DNA of 64,000 nucleotides from Negadavirga shengliensis (GTDB lineage: Bacteria > Bacteroidota > Bacteroidia > Cytophagales > Cyclobacteriaceae), in contig NZ_JBHSJJ010000014.1 in the NCBI RefSeq assembly GCF_042652345.1, positions 62,001-126,000 on the forward strand. Reading direction: 5' to 3'. The position numbers and the translations under genes were made by a program. The notes beneath the pieces were generated by a model. The model was not told where the DNA came from and did no database searches. It saw nothing but the letters and a program-made list of their open reading frames with translations. Position 1 is the stretch's first letter. The number at the start of each line of letters is the position of its first letter. Shown in pieces: positions 52,074-61,571 of this stretch.

Positions 52074-53597
52074 CTATGGCACATCCCACCAAACCCTGGT
52101 ATCCATGATATTCGGTCCCTGCCTGCTGACCGCTTGCTGTACATTGGTTGCATTGACGTTGATTTCGGCATCTGTATAAGTCAGTCTCCTGATAAAATCC
52201 TCTGTTTGAAGATCACTCCCCGGATAGTTATTGGGAGACAATATAGGATAGCCGCTTCTTCTGAAATTGGCCCAGGTCTCTGGCCCTAAAAGGAAGGTTG
52301 CCACCCAATATTGGGTATTGATCTGTTCGAGTTCCCTTCCTGGTTCCAGCGGGTTTGCCTGCAAATAGGCTTGGATGGCCCCTTCAGAAATGGCCACGGA
52401 AGCTCCGTAATTTGCCAGTTGCTCCATATGGGCTCTTATTCCATTTGAATAAAGTACTCCCGCATCACCCTGCGTCCAGCCCCGGTAAACCGCTTCAGCC
52501 AACAAAAGCTGGGTCTGCCCATAAGTCACCAAAAAACTGGGAGCCTGGGGATTGGCCATTCTCGTCCTATCCAGTTGACTGTAATCCCATAAGCTTACCA
52601 GGTTGCTGGCTTCTACCGCCTGACTGACCGTTGTGTTATCATATCCAAGAGGCATCCCTATTTGGATAGCCGGATCCCGGTTAGCCACACTTTCATTTTG
52701 GGAGGCGCCACTGCTGGCTCCTACATAGCGCACCGCTATGGAAGCCAACCTGGGGTCATCATTCTCCTGAAGAAAGGACACGAAATCCTCTGCTAAGTAA
52801 AAAAAGGCCGATTGTCCTCCATTCAACTGGGCTCCAATATTATTGGTGAAATCGGCGGTATGCCTGATAACGGCGTTGTCATCATTGGACATCATCAGTC
52901 CTCCGGCCACCGATTTAGCCACAAACTCCGCCGCCTTGGTCGGGTTGACCTTGGATAACCGCATGGCAGCCCTCAGCAAGAGCGAATTACCCAGCCGCTT
53001 CCATCTGTTCAAATCCCCGGAATACAAAACCTCACTGGGAACTCCAGGCCCTCCCGGGTTAATGGCCGCAGATGCTTCCTCCAATTCTTTTAAAATAGCA
53101 TCATAAACCTGCTCCTGAGGGTCATATACCGGGTTGGTAATCCCTTCCCGAAAAACCTTCCCCGCTTCAAAATAAGGAACATCTCCATAAGTATCGGTCA
53201 AAAACATAAATGTATATGCTTTCCATATGCGGATCAACTGGTGGAGATTGTGATACTCAGGCTTGTCCAAAGTAGCATGATAAGCATCCTCCAGGTCCTT
53301 TATCATATTTCTGTACCCCCTCTGCCAATTGCCCGCGGCTACACTTCGGTTATCCTGATTAAAGTTAGCAGCTGCTCCTACCCCACTGAAAGGAGTGATC
53401 ATCTGTTTCACAATGGTGGTTTCATAACTCAGGTTACCGTAAACAGGCGCGCTGGCTACAATGGCCGTATTCAGCTGGTAAACGGGTTCTATAGCCGTCA
53501 GCGCATTGGGATTGATATTCATTTCATCAAAACCGCTGTCGCATGATGCCCAAAAAACCAGGCCCGCCGCTACTATATATATTTTTAAATTTTTCAT
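52074..53597 (-). CDS. SusD/RagB-family outer-membrane lipoprotein
   Basis: 507 residues with a lipoprotein signal (FWASCDSGFDEMNINPN; lipidated Cys). Typical SusD content: TPR-like helices, YRNMIKDLEDAYH, WKAYTFMFLTDTYGDVPYFEAG and FRRSGYPILSPNNYPGSD near the end. SusD caps the SusC channel and helps capture ligand at the surface. It lies 20 bases downstream of the SusC gene. In this locus the pair probably imports a sugar acid or an oligomer containing one; the enzymes encoded downstream act on aldarates. Confidence 0.93.
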   Translation of the reverse strand: MKNLKIYIVAAGLVFWASCDSGFDEMNINPNALTAIEPVYQLNTAIVASAPVYGNLSYETTIVKQMITPFSGVGAAANFNQDNRSVAAGNWQRGYRNMIKDLEDAYHATLDKPEYHNLHQLIRIWKAYTFMFLTDTYGDVPYFEAGKVFREGITNPVYDPQEQVYDAILKELEEASAAINPGGPGVPSEVLYSGDLNRWKRLGNSLLLRAAMRLSKVNPTKAAEFVAKSVAGGLMMSNDDNAVIRHTADFTNNIGAQLNGGQSAFFYLAEDFVSFLQENDDPRLASIAVRYVGASSGASQNESVANRDPAIQIGMPLGYDNTTVSQAVEASNLVSLWDYSQLDRTRMANPQAPSFLVTYGQTQLLLAEAVYRGWTQGDAGVLYSNGIRAHMEQLANYGASVAISEGAIQAYLQANPLEPGRELEQINTQYWVATFLLGPETWANFRRSGYPILSPNNYPGSDLQTEDFIRRLTYTDAEINVNATNVQQAVSRQGPNIMDTRVWWDVP

Positions 53598-53617
53598 GAC
53601 ACAATGGAATTAAAGGG

Positions 53618-56600
53618 TTAAAACTTTAAATTAAGGTTGAAGCCAATGCTTCTTGTGATCGGCAAACCGGTTGCCTCCAGCCCCATCATATTATCAGAAG
53701 GGAACCCAAATTGGTCCGGATGGATATGAGGCACCCATTTCTTGATCACCGCCACATTGTTGGCGACTGCATTTAGTCTCAATCCCCTGACCGGAAAATT
53801 TCCAGGCAGCATTTTGGTAAAGTCGTAACCGAGTGAAATTTGCCTCAATTGCCATAGGCCTGCATTGAAAACCGATTCCTCGGAAAGCTGCAAAGAGCGG
53901 ACCGATTCATAATACAATTGGACCTCAGCTGGAGTGGTGTTGATTTCCCCGTTGGGATTGACGCCCTCTCCCACCACAAAGCCAACATCTCTCCCCGGTA
54001 AGGTTCCCTTGTCCAGGCCATGTCGCCAGGCATTGGTGTGGGTGCCGGAGATCATCTTATGCCCCAGCTTAAAGTCTATCAAAAAAGAAAGGTTTATACC
54101 TTTATAATCAAATCCATTGGTAACTCCCCCCACCCAAAGGGGAATGGCACTGCCAAACGAAATCTGCTCGGGAGTACGCAGGGGTCTGCCGTTGCCCGGA
54201 TCGTGTATAATTCTTCCCTGATCATCCCGCAGGTAGCCAAATCCATAAAGCTGGGCCATGGGTTGGCCTACCACGTGCCTGAGTTCCCCATGGAAATCCG
54301 CGGTACCCACCGTGATGCTGTTATCACTCACATCATCCCCCAAATCCAGCACTTCGGTGATATTGTAAGCAGCATTCAGATTGGCAAACCACCTGAAATC
54401 CGGAGTGGAAACGGGCTGTAAGTTTAGCATCATTTCCACCCCTTCATTCTTACTTTGTCCGACGTTGATCAATTGGTTCAAAAATCCTGTGGCATCGGAC
54501 AGTTGGGCCTGAAGAATCTGGTCTGTAGAAAGCTTGTGGTAATAGGTCACTTCAAATCCAACACGGTTGTCAAAAAGCTGCATTTCCAATCCAAACTCCC
54601 GTTCAGTAACGGTCATGGGCCTTAGGTTTTCATTGGGAACCACAGAGCCGCTGATCCCTCCCAATGGCTGTGGCATCCCGTTGGAGTTGGGAAACTGTTG
54701 TGCGTTGATGCTGTAAAACAGGTTATTGGAATAAGGTTGCACATCTGTGTCACTGCCCACTTGGGAGTAAGCTGCCCTTATCTTTCCAAATGATATCCAT
54801 TCCGGCAAAGTGGCCCCAAAAGCCTGTGAAAAGATAAAACTACCGGTAATGGAAGGATATAAAATGCTGCGGTTTGCGGGAGACAATGTGGAAAACCAAT
54901 CATTCCTTAAAGTGCCGTTGATGTAAATGAATTCTTTGAAGGATATTTCGGAAGCCATGTAAAGAGAATTGACCTGACGTTCATGGAATTGGTATATCGG
55001 ATCCCTTAAACGGCTGTTGCCGATCGTATATAGCTCTCTCGAAAAGAAATCCTGGACAAAGACATTGTGGCGGCTAAACCTCCTGTACATCTGATTGCCT
55101 CCCAGGTTCAGGTCTATTCCAAAGTTGCCGAACGTTCTGTTGGCTCCCAAAAGGAAATCTGCATTAAGCTCCCTGACCATACTGGCATCCTGCACATATT
55201 GGCCATTGACAAATCCGGGAGGTGCCGGCACTTGGCGCTGGGTACCGTGGGGAAGATTGTATTCCTGTTCCCTGGCAAAATAGTCCTGTCCCACCCTGCC
55301 TTGGAGAAACAACCAGTCCGTGAAATTATATCTTGCGGTGATGTTGCCAAAAACCCTGTCTCTGTCTATCAGATCAAAACGCTTCAAAGCAAAGTAGGGA
55401 TTGGTCCGGTTTGTGAATCTGGACCATACCGTTTCATTGCCGTTTTCATCCTCCGCATTGTCTCTCAATACATCCAAGGGCATGGAAGTGGCCAACGTGT
55501 AAATGACTACAGGGCTGTAATCCTGTTCAGCTATGTTGGGAGGGTTTCTACGGTGTTCTTTGGAATAGTTGATGTTACCTGACACGGTCAGCTTATCCGC
55601 AAACGTCTGGGTAAACCCCAAATTGACCGTTTTCCTGTTAAAATCCGATTTGGGCACAATCACCTGGTTATCCATATTGGAAATCATCAGGTTAAACCCT
55701 CCGTTTTCTCCTGCTGAGGACAGGGTGATGGAATTGGTCCAGGTGTATCCTTGTCTGTAATAATCCTTCACGTGGTTACGCTGGGGCTCATAAGGCACTT
55801 CCAAACCGTCAAAAAGCGTGTGCGTCATGCCGGGTTCAAATTTTTCGCCAAAACTCCAAACACCTGAGGTTGGAAACGGAGAGGTAGGCCTGTTACCATT
55901 TTCTCCCTGTCCGTACTCATATTGGTAATCCCTGTAGTCCAAAGGGGTGTCTGTGGTGAAATTGCTGTTGACCTCCAAGCCAATTCCCCTTCCTTCGCCT
56001 TTCGTTTTGGTGGTAATCATGATTACGCCGTCCTTCGCCCTGGATCCATACAGTGCAGACGCTGCACCGCCTTTAAGCACCGTCATGGACTCGATGTTGT
56101 CAGGATTGATGCTGTTGAGGCCGTCTCCGCTATCGGAAGTCCTGTTGCTCCCTCTGTCAGCATAATCCCCTCTGGCTCCAAAGTTGGTGTTATCTATGGG
56201 AATTCCGTCCACCACTATCAAAGGGGAGTTATTCCCTCCAAAAGATGACTGCCCTCTTATTCTTATCTTGCTGGTACCGGAAGGTCCGGCTCCAAGAGGG
56301 GTGATGTTGACGCCAGCCATTTTTCCCTGAAGGGCGTTCATAAAATTGGGTGTCCTGTTGATGGTCATTTCATCCGAGGCCACCGTCGCCGTGGAATAAC
56401 CCAAGCTTTTCGCTTCTCTTTTGATACCCAAGGCAGTAACCACCACTTCATCCAATCCGGAGATATCCTCCTGCATGACAACATCGATCACACTTCTGTC
56501 TCCAACGATGATCCGCTGGCTTTGAAAGCCGATAAAGGAAAAAACAAGGACAGCACCATCATCTACAGAAATGCTATAGTTGCCGTCCAAATCCGTAACG

Positions 56601-57115
56601 GTGCCTTGGGTACCGCCTTCTACCAAGACGGATACCCCGGGAAGCGGCACACCGTTGGCATCTACAACCTTACCGTTTACCGTTATTTCCGCGATAGTCA
56701 AGTAAAGCGATTCCGATGGCTTATCAGATAATTTCACATGGATATTGCCATTAACCTGTTTAAAACGATAACCGGATATGGAGGAAATCCTGTACAGGAG
56801 ATCATATACGGAAACACCACTTTCATTCAGCGAAAAAGTATGGGGATAGGAGAGAATGGATTTATCATATACAAATTTAAACCCAGTCTTATTTTCAAGT
56901 GTCCTGAAAAGCTCCCTGGCATGTACCTGTTCCACTTTCAAGGTAACTACGGCATCCATTTTGGTCTTCATGGATCCGTCCTGGTCATTTACCCTGGCTA
57001 TTGCCAGCACCTGGTCGTTTTGGGCCGCACAAACCATAGGCAGAATCGTTTGGAGGATCAATCCAAACATCAAGATTGCCGCCTGTCTCATGTAAGATCG
57101 TAGTTTTTTTCTCAT
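53618..57115 (-). CDS. SusC/RagA-family TonB-linked outer-membrane protein with STN signalling domain
   Basis: 1165 residues. A signal peptide is followed by an STN (secretin/TonB N-terminal) domain (about 65-115, LFRTLENKTGFKFVYDKSIL), a carboxypeptidase-like regulatory domain (about 145-220, GKVVDANGVPLPGVSVLVEG), the plug (about 245-380, GQSSFGGNNSPLIVVDGIPI) and a 22-strand barrel ending in aromatic KF. STN-bearing SusC proteins signal to FecR anti-sigma factors; a FecR gene is next upstream. No glycoside hydrolase is encoded nearby, so the ligand may be small. Confidence 0.95.
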   Translation of the reverse strand: MRKKLRSYMRQAAILMFGLILQTILPMVCAAQNDQVLAIARVNDQDGSMKTKMDAVVTLKVEQVHARELFRTLENKTGFKFVYDKSILSYPHTFSLNESGVSVYDLLYRISSISGYRFKQVNGNIHVKLSDKPSESLYLTIAEITVNGKVVDANGVPLPGVSVLVEGGTQGTVTDLDGNYSISVDDGAVLVFSFIGFQSQRIIVGDRSVIDVVMQEDISGLDEVVVTALGIKREAKSLGYSTATVASDEMTINRTPNFMNALQGKMAGVNITPLGAGPSGTSKIRIRGQSSFGGNNSPLIVVDGIPIDNTNFGARGDYADRGSNRTSDSGDGLNSINPDNIESMTVLKGGAASALYGSRAKDGVIMITTKTKGEGRGIGLEVNSNFTTDTPLDYRDYQYEYGQGENGNRPTSPFPTSGVWSFGEKFEPGMTHTLFDGLEVPYEPQRNHVKDYYRQGYTWTNSITLSSAGENGGFNLMISNMDNQVIVPKSDFNRKTVNLGFTQTFADKLTVSGNINYSKEHRRNPPNIAEQDYSPVVIYTLATSMPLDVLRDNAEDENGNETVWSRFTNRTNPYFALKRFDLIDRDRVFGNITARYNFTDWLFLQGRVGQDYFAREQEYNLPHGTQRQVPAPPGFVNGQYVQDASMVRELNADFLLGANRTFGNFGIDLNLGGNQMYRRFSRHNVFVQDFFSRELYTIGNSRLRDPIYQFHERQVNSLYMASEISFKEFIYINGTLRNDWFSTLSPANRSILYPSITGSFIFSQAFGATLPEWISFGKIRAAYSQVGSDTDVQPYSNNLFYSINAQQFPNSNGMPQPLGGISGSVVPNENLRPMTVTEREFGLEMQLFDNRVGFEVTYYHKLSTDQILQAQLSDATGFLNQLINVGQSKNEGVEMMLNLQPVSTPDFRWFANLNAAYNITEVLDLGDDVSDNSITVGTADFHGELRHVVGQPMAQLYGFGYLRDDQGRIIHDPGNGRPLRTPEQISFGSAIPLWVGGVTNGFDYKGINLSFLIDFKLGHKMISGTHTNAWRHGLDKGTLPGRDVGFVVGEGVNPNGEINTTPAEVQLYYESVRSLQLSEESVFNAGLWQLRQISLGYDFTKMLPGNFPVRGLRLNAVANNVAVIKKWVPHIHPDQFGFPSDNMMGLEATGLPITRSIGFNLNLKF

Positions 57116-57215
57116 AGTATTGGGCCATTTGTTAATTGATTATTCTCAGTTTCCGTTGACATCCAAAAGCATATATTTCTATTGGAATATCCGTAAGTGT
57201 TTTTTTGTCAAAATC

Positions 57216-58283
57216 TTAGTCCTTTATTTTGATCAGCACATTTTTGCCGTTGATTTGATAATCGATGCCATAGACAAACTGTAATCCTATAAGAATATCT
57301 TCCAGTTTTTCATTTTGATATCTCCCGTTGATTTTCCATGGCGACTTAGGTGTACCAAAGACCTGTATGTCCACCCCGTACCACCTCTCCAAAAGGTCGA
57401 TGAGTTCTTTCATGCCTGCGTCCTCAAGCAGGATTACGCCTTCTTTCCAACCTGCCACTTTTTCTACATCAAAAGGCTTGAATTCATACTCCCATGAGTT
57501 CCTGTTGACCAGTATTTCTTTGCCGGGTGTCAGGTAATGAATATTTTTGTGGTTCCCCATGGGTGAAGGAAAATGCACCTTGAGCTTGCCGCTGACCAAT
57601 GACACATCGGTTTCCATATCGAATTTTCTGGATCTGACATTAAATGAGGTGCCCAACACCTCCAAAGTCACCCCTTCCGTCATCACCACAAAGGGAAAAG
57701 ATTTATCTGACATCACTTCGAAAAAAGCCTCTCCCGTCAGTTTCACCTCCCGTCTTGACCCTTTGAATGCTTTGGGAAACGCCAACACTGTTTCATAATT
57801 CAGATGCGCCACTGTTCCGTCCGGCAGTATGATTTTTGATTTTCTTCCTTTCCCGTTGTGGCTGGTTATCCACTCTATGGCTTCCGGCTCACCAATGTCG
57901 CCAGGTATCGGGCCGGGGACCAGCGCATCCCATACATATCCCGAAAACAGACTGATCACCAATATCGCGGCTACTCTGGCCCAGGGTTTGAATCCCCAGA
58001 AGCTCAGTCCTCCCCTTTCCCCTTTCTTTTCCTTTTGCTTGTTTTCCTCTGACAAAATGTTCGAAAGCAGGGTTTCCGACTCATCCTGTGTCATATGCCT
58101 TTCCCTGAATTTCAGCCTTGTTAAAAACTCCTGGGCTTTCAAAAACTCCTTTCTGTGCTGCGGGTGATTATGGATCCACTTTTGCCAAAAAACAGTACGC
58201 TCCTCATTGGGCTTGTCATGCCAATCCACAAAATCCCTGTTGGAAATCAATTCAAAAAAGATATTTTCTTGCTGTTTGCCCAC
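57216..58283 (-). CDS. FecR-family anti-sigma regulator
   Basis: 355 residues: a cytoplasmic N-terminal part (about 1-100), a membrane helix (about 108-130, VAAILVISLFSGYVWDALV), a periplasmic FecR domain (about 140-250, with AHLNYETVLAFPKAF and EVKLTGEAFFEV) and a DUF4974 domain (about 280-352). It receives the signal from the STN domain of the SusC protein encoded just downstream and controls an ECF sigma factor. That sigma gene normally precedes fecR, but the next gene is the divergent moaD, so no partner is encoded here. Confidence 0.93.
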   Translation of the reverse strand: MGKQQENIFFELISNRDFVDWHDKPNEERTVFWQKWIHNHPQHRKEFLKAQEFLTRLKFRERHMTQDESETLLSNILSEENKQKEKKGERGGLSFWGFKPWARVAAILVISLFSGYVWDALVPGPIPGDIGEPEAIEWITSHNGKGRKSKIILPDGTVAHLNYETVLAFPKAFKGSRREVKLTGEAFFEVMSDKSFPFVVMTEGVTLEVLGTSFNVRSRKFDMETDVSLVSGKLKVHFPSPMGNHKNIHYLTPGKEILVNRNSWEYEFKPFDVEKVAGWKEGVILLEDAGMKELIDLLERWYGVDIQVFGTPKSPWKINGRYQNEKLEDILIGLQFVYGIDYQINGKNVLIKIKD

Positions 58284-58397
58284 GAGATAAGATGCTTTTT
58301 AAATTTATAAGGGGACAATTCTCAAAATGATACCGGGTTTTGACAACTTTTTTCAAAAAAATATTAAAGACGCCGCAAGGAACAGCTTTAAATTCTC

Positions 58398-58430
58398 TTT
58401 TGTTCTTGTTTTAACAGTGCGCTATTTTTG
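58398..58430 (+). promoter_or_regulatory. Bacteroidota promoter of the moa operon
   Basis: TTTTG (58398-58402), a 20-base spacer and TATTTTTG (58423-58430) fit the Bacteroidota consensus, about 90 bases upstream of moaD. The leader between the promoter and moaD shows no clear structured element. Confidence 0.55.
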
Positions 58431-58518
58431 GCAGAAATCAAATAATGGCGTTTATTGTATCCGCTTTCTAAAAGTATATGCTTAAATTTATTCCAATAAA
58501 CAGTTTAACAGAACCTGA

Positions 58519-58758
58519 ATGAAAATCATACTATTTGGTATATCTAAAGAAATCATCGGCAACAATCAGCTTACGCTCCCGGAGGGACATGGCCTCACTA
58601 CTGTACTTGAGTTAAAAAAGTGGCTTTTGAAAAAATACCCTGTCATGGGCAGCCTCAGTGCCGTGGCCATCGCAGTGGATCAGGTATATGCGGAAGATGA
58701 AACACCCATTTCGGATAACCAGGAAATAGCATTGATACCACCCGTAAGCGGAGGATAA
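58519..58758 (+). CDS. moaD: Molybdopterin synthase sulfur carrier subunit
   Basis: 79 residues, a ubiquitin-like fold ending in the required Gly-Gly (LIPPVSGG). The C-terminal Gly is adenylated and turned into thiocarboxylate, the sulfur donor for molybdopterin. It is first in the moa operon; only one base separates its stop from the moaE start. ATG 58519 gives the usual length. Confidence 0.92.
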   Translation: MKIILFGISKEIIGNNQLTLPEGHGLTTVLELKKWLLKKYPVMGSLSAVAIAVDQVYAEDETPISDNQEIALIPPVSGG

Positions 58759-58759
58759 C

Positions 58760-59173
58760 ATGAAGACGATCAAACTGGTAAAACATATCGATCTGAATGA
58801 AGTTTTCGGGCTTCTGGAACATCCTGAAGCGGGAGGAATGGATATTTTTGTGGGCACCGTAAGAAACCATGCCCACGGAAAAGAAGTGATGCAGCTTGAT
58901 TTTGAGGGTTACGAGCCCATGGCTCTGAAAGAAATGGATAAACTCGCGACCAAAGCCCTCGAAAAATGGCCCATCATGAAACTGGTGATGATACATGCTC
59001 TGGGGCCAAAAAAAATCGGAGAACCTGTGGTGGTCATCGGCACGGCCACTGCACATCGGAGAGATGCCTTCGAATCCTGCCGGTTCCTTATTGATGAGTT
59101 AAAAACATCGGTGCCTATTTGGAAGAAAGAATACTTCGGAGACAAAACTGTATGGGTAAATGCCCATCCATAA
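58760..59173 (+). CDS. moaE: Molybdopterin synthase catalytic subunit
   Basis: 137 residues. GGMDIFVGTVRNHAHGKEVMQLDFEGYEPMA, IHALGPKKIGEPVVVIGTATAHRRDAFESCRFLIDELKTSVPIWKKE-type sequence is the MoaE core, with the Lys and Arg residues of the active site (HRR, KTSVPIWKKE). With MoaD it turns cyclic pyranopterin monophosphate into molybdopterin. Confidence 0.96.
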   Translation: MKTIKLVKHIDLNEVFGLLEHPEAGGMDIFVGTVRNHAHGKEVMQLDFEGYEPMALKEMDKLATKALEKWPIMKLVMIHALGPKKIGEPVVVIGTATAHRRDAFESCRFLIDELKTSVPIWKKEYFGDKTVWVNAHP

Positions 59174-59207
59174 GATATTGGAACAGAAATTTTGAAGAGG
59201 CAGCTTT

Positions 59208-60197
59208 ATGCAAAAAAAATTGGTAGACAAATACGGACGTGAACTGAATTACCTAAGGCTCTCTGTCACTGACAGGTGTAACTTCAGGTGTTATTATTGC
59301 ATGCCGGAAGAAGGAATTGACTTTGTCCAACGCAAGGACCTGCTCTCCTATGAAGAATTGGAATACCTCACCCGCATATTCTGCGGGATGGGGGTAGATA
59401 AAATAAGAATTACCGGTGGAGAACCCTTTGTCCGTAAAGGCATCATGCATTTTTTGGATCAGCTCAGTAAAATTGACACCCTCCAACAGATCACCGTAAC
59501 CAGTAATGGCACCATCACGGCGGAACAAATAGATGACCTGAAAAAAATGGGCATCACAAAAATCAATGTCAGCCTGGATTCCCTTGACCGGCAGCGTTTT
59601 TTTGAAATGACCAGAAGGGATAAATTTGACGAGGTTTTTACCTGTATTCTCAACCTCCTGGATAAAGGTTTTACCGTCAAATTGAATTGTGTAGTGGCTG
59701 ACGATAAGAATGTGGCGGACATTATACCTTTCGTAGCGCTCACCGAAAAATATCCGCTTGCTGTCAGATTTCTGGAAGAAATGCCTTTTAATGGTACCGG
59801 TAAATTCGAGACACCTAAGTGGAATCATTTGGCCCTCTATGATTACATAGCAAAGCATTTCCCCACCATTCAAAAACTTAGGGATGAGAAAAACAGTACC
59901 TCTACCAATTATAAAATCCCAGGTTACAGCGGTTCGTTTGGCATCATACCTTCTTTTAGCCGGACATTCTGCGGCAGTTGTAACAGAATAAGGTTGTCGG
60001 CCACAGGGGAAATGAGAACCTGTCTTTATGGACCTCCATCCACTAACCTAAGGGATGTTCTTAGGCAAGGCGCCACCGAAACCGAATTGATGGACGAAAT
60101 TCTCCGCGCTGTGGCCAGGAAAGAAAAAGATGGGTTTGAAGCTGAGGCACTGAGTGCCAAGGCCCCAAAAAAATCCATGTCTTATTTGGGTGGCTAA
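59208..60197 (+). CDS. moaA: GTP 3',8-cyclase
   Basis: 329 residues. The radical-SAM cluster motif is CNFRCYYCMP and the C-terminal second cluster is in FCGSCNRIRLSATGEMRTCL; the protein ends in Gly-Gly (SYLGG), which MoaA needs. It makes the first intermediate of molybdenum cofactor from GTP. The partner MoaC is not encoded in this window. Confidence 0.96.
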   Translation: MQKKLVDKYGRELNYLRLSVTDRCNFRCYYCMPEEGIDFVQRKDLLSYEELEYLTRIFCGMGVDKIRITGGEPFVRKGIMHFLDQLSKIDTLQQITVTSNGTITAEQIDDLKKMGITKINVSLDSLDRQRFFEMTRRDKFDEVFTCILNLLDKGFTVKLNCVVADDKNVADIIPFVALTEKYPLAVRFLEEMPFNGTGKFETPKWNHLALYDYIAKHFPTIQKLRDEKNSTSTNYKIPGYSGSFGIIPSFSRTFCGSCNRIRLSATGEMRTCLYGPPSTNLRDVLRQGATETELMDEILRAVARKEKDGFEAEALSAKAPKKSMSYLGG

Positions 60198-60280
60198 GTG
60201 CCGTATACCCATAAAGCAGACCCCCCGTAATTTAATCTATCAATCGACCCCGTTTTCAAGAATAATCTCATAAAGACATC

Positions 60281-61480
60281 ATGACAAGCGTAGAAGAGGC
60301 CAAACAAATTATTTTAGCTCATAAAATGCCTCAACATACAGAAACCGTTCCGTTAGGTGAATCACTCCACAAGGTTTTGGCCCAGGATATTTTTGCGGAC
60401 AGGGATGCTCCACCATTCCATCGGGTCACGATGGATGGCATCGCCATCCGCGCATCAAGGCTTCAGGAAAAAAAAGGGTTTCCGATTGAAAATATACAAG
60501 CCGCCGGTCATCCTCAGCTGACGTTAAAGGACGAAAACCATTGTATGGAGGTGATGACAGGTGCTGTTTTGCCTGAGAATACAGACTGTGTTATCCCCTA
60601 TGAGCAGTTGAGAATCGAAAACGGTACCGCTTATGTTACCGATGGTACTTTCACAGCCCACCAGAACGTGCATATGCAAGGTACGGATGCAAGACAGGGA
60701 GAGGTGCTTTTCCGATCAGGGCTGCACATCAATCCCGGAGCCGTAGGGGTCATGGCTACTGTGGGCGTAGAAAATGTATCTGTGATCAAAGCTCCAAAAA
60801 TCATCATCTGCTCGACGGGAGATGAGTTGGTGGATATTGACGAAAAACCGCTACCCCACCAGATCAGAAAGTCCAATGTTTACATGCTCCAAACTGCCCT
60901 GAAGGAATTCGGCATTGAAGCCAATACCATTCACTTGGCAGATGATCTGGACATATTGGAGCGGGAACTTAAAAAGTTGCTGGATGAAAATGACATTCTC
61001 CTTTTTTCAGGAGCCGTTTCCAAGGGAAAATATGATTATCTTCCCGAAGTATTGGAAAAGCTGGGTGTCAACAAAAAAATACATGGCATAAGACAAAAAC
61101 CGGGTAAACCGTTTTTGTTTGGGCAAATGGACGATCGCCTGGTTTTTGGCTTTCCCGGAAACCCTGCCTCTACCATGACGTGCTTTCATCTCTATTTTAA
61201 ACCATGGCTCATGACCCATCTTGGTTTAGAAGGCGGAAAAACGACGGCCGTATTATCTGAGGATGTGGTATTCCAGCGCCCTGTCACCTACCACCTTCTT
61301 GTAAAAGTGGATACAGCCGGTGCCACCTTGACTGCCACACCTGTCAGGAACTCGGGATCCGGAGACCTGATCCACCTGGCAGAAGCAGATGGCATCCTAT
61401 CACTACCCGCGGATCAGGAACGGTTCCCTAAAGGTGACAAGTTTCCTTTAACCTACCTGACGAATAAATGGCTGCTGTAA
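60281..61480 (+). CDS. moeA: Molybdopterin molybdenumtransferase
   Basis: 399 residues, full length. Conserved blocks include FHRVTMDGIAIRA, EVMTGAVLPENTDCVIPYE, ICSTGDELVDI, LFSGAVSKGKYDY, GKPFLFGQMDDRLVFGFPGNPAST and the C-terminal domain IV. It inserts molybdate into adenylylated molybdopterin. It starts 83 bases after moaA in the same direction. Confidence 0.95.
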   Translation: MTSVEEAKQIILAHKMPQHTETVPLGESLHKVLAQDIFADRDAPPFHRVTMDGIAIRASRLQEKKGFPIENIQAAGHPQLTLKDENHCMEVMTGAVLPENTDCVIPYEQLRIENGTAYVTDGTFTAHQNVHMQGTDARQGEVLFRSGLHINPGAVGVMATVGVENVSVIKAPKIIICSTGDELVDIDEKPLPHQIRKSNVYMLQTALKEFGIEANTIHLADDLDILERELKKLLDENDILLFSGAVSKGKYDYLPEVLEKLGVNKKIHGIRQKPGKPFLFGQMDDRLVFGFPGNPASTMTCFHLYFKPWLMTHLGLEGGKTTAVLSEDVVFQRPVTYHLLVKVDTAGATLTATPVRNSGSGDLIHLAEADGILSLPADQERFPKGDKFPLTYLTNKWLL

Positions 61481-61571
61481 TGCATTTCAGGGGGCATGTT
61501 TTCCCAAATTCATGCAGGGATATGAGAAATAAGGGTTATCCTATGATTGATTAATTCAAATCCTATTCAAA

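Noticed and set aside
58431..58518. Molybdenum cofactor riboswitch in the moa leader
   Set aside because: The 88-base leader is AT-rich and shows none of the paired, conserved elements expected for that class.
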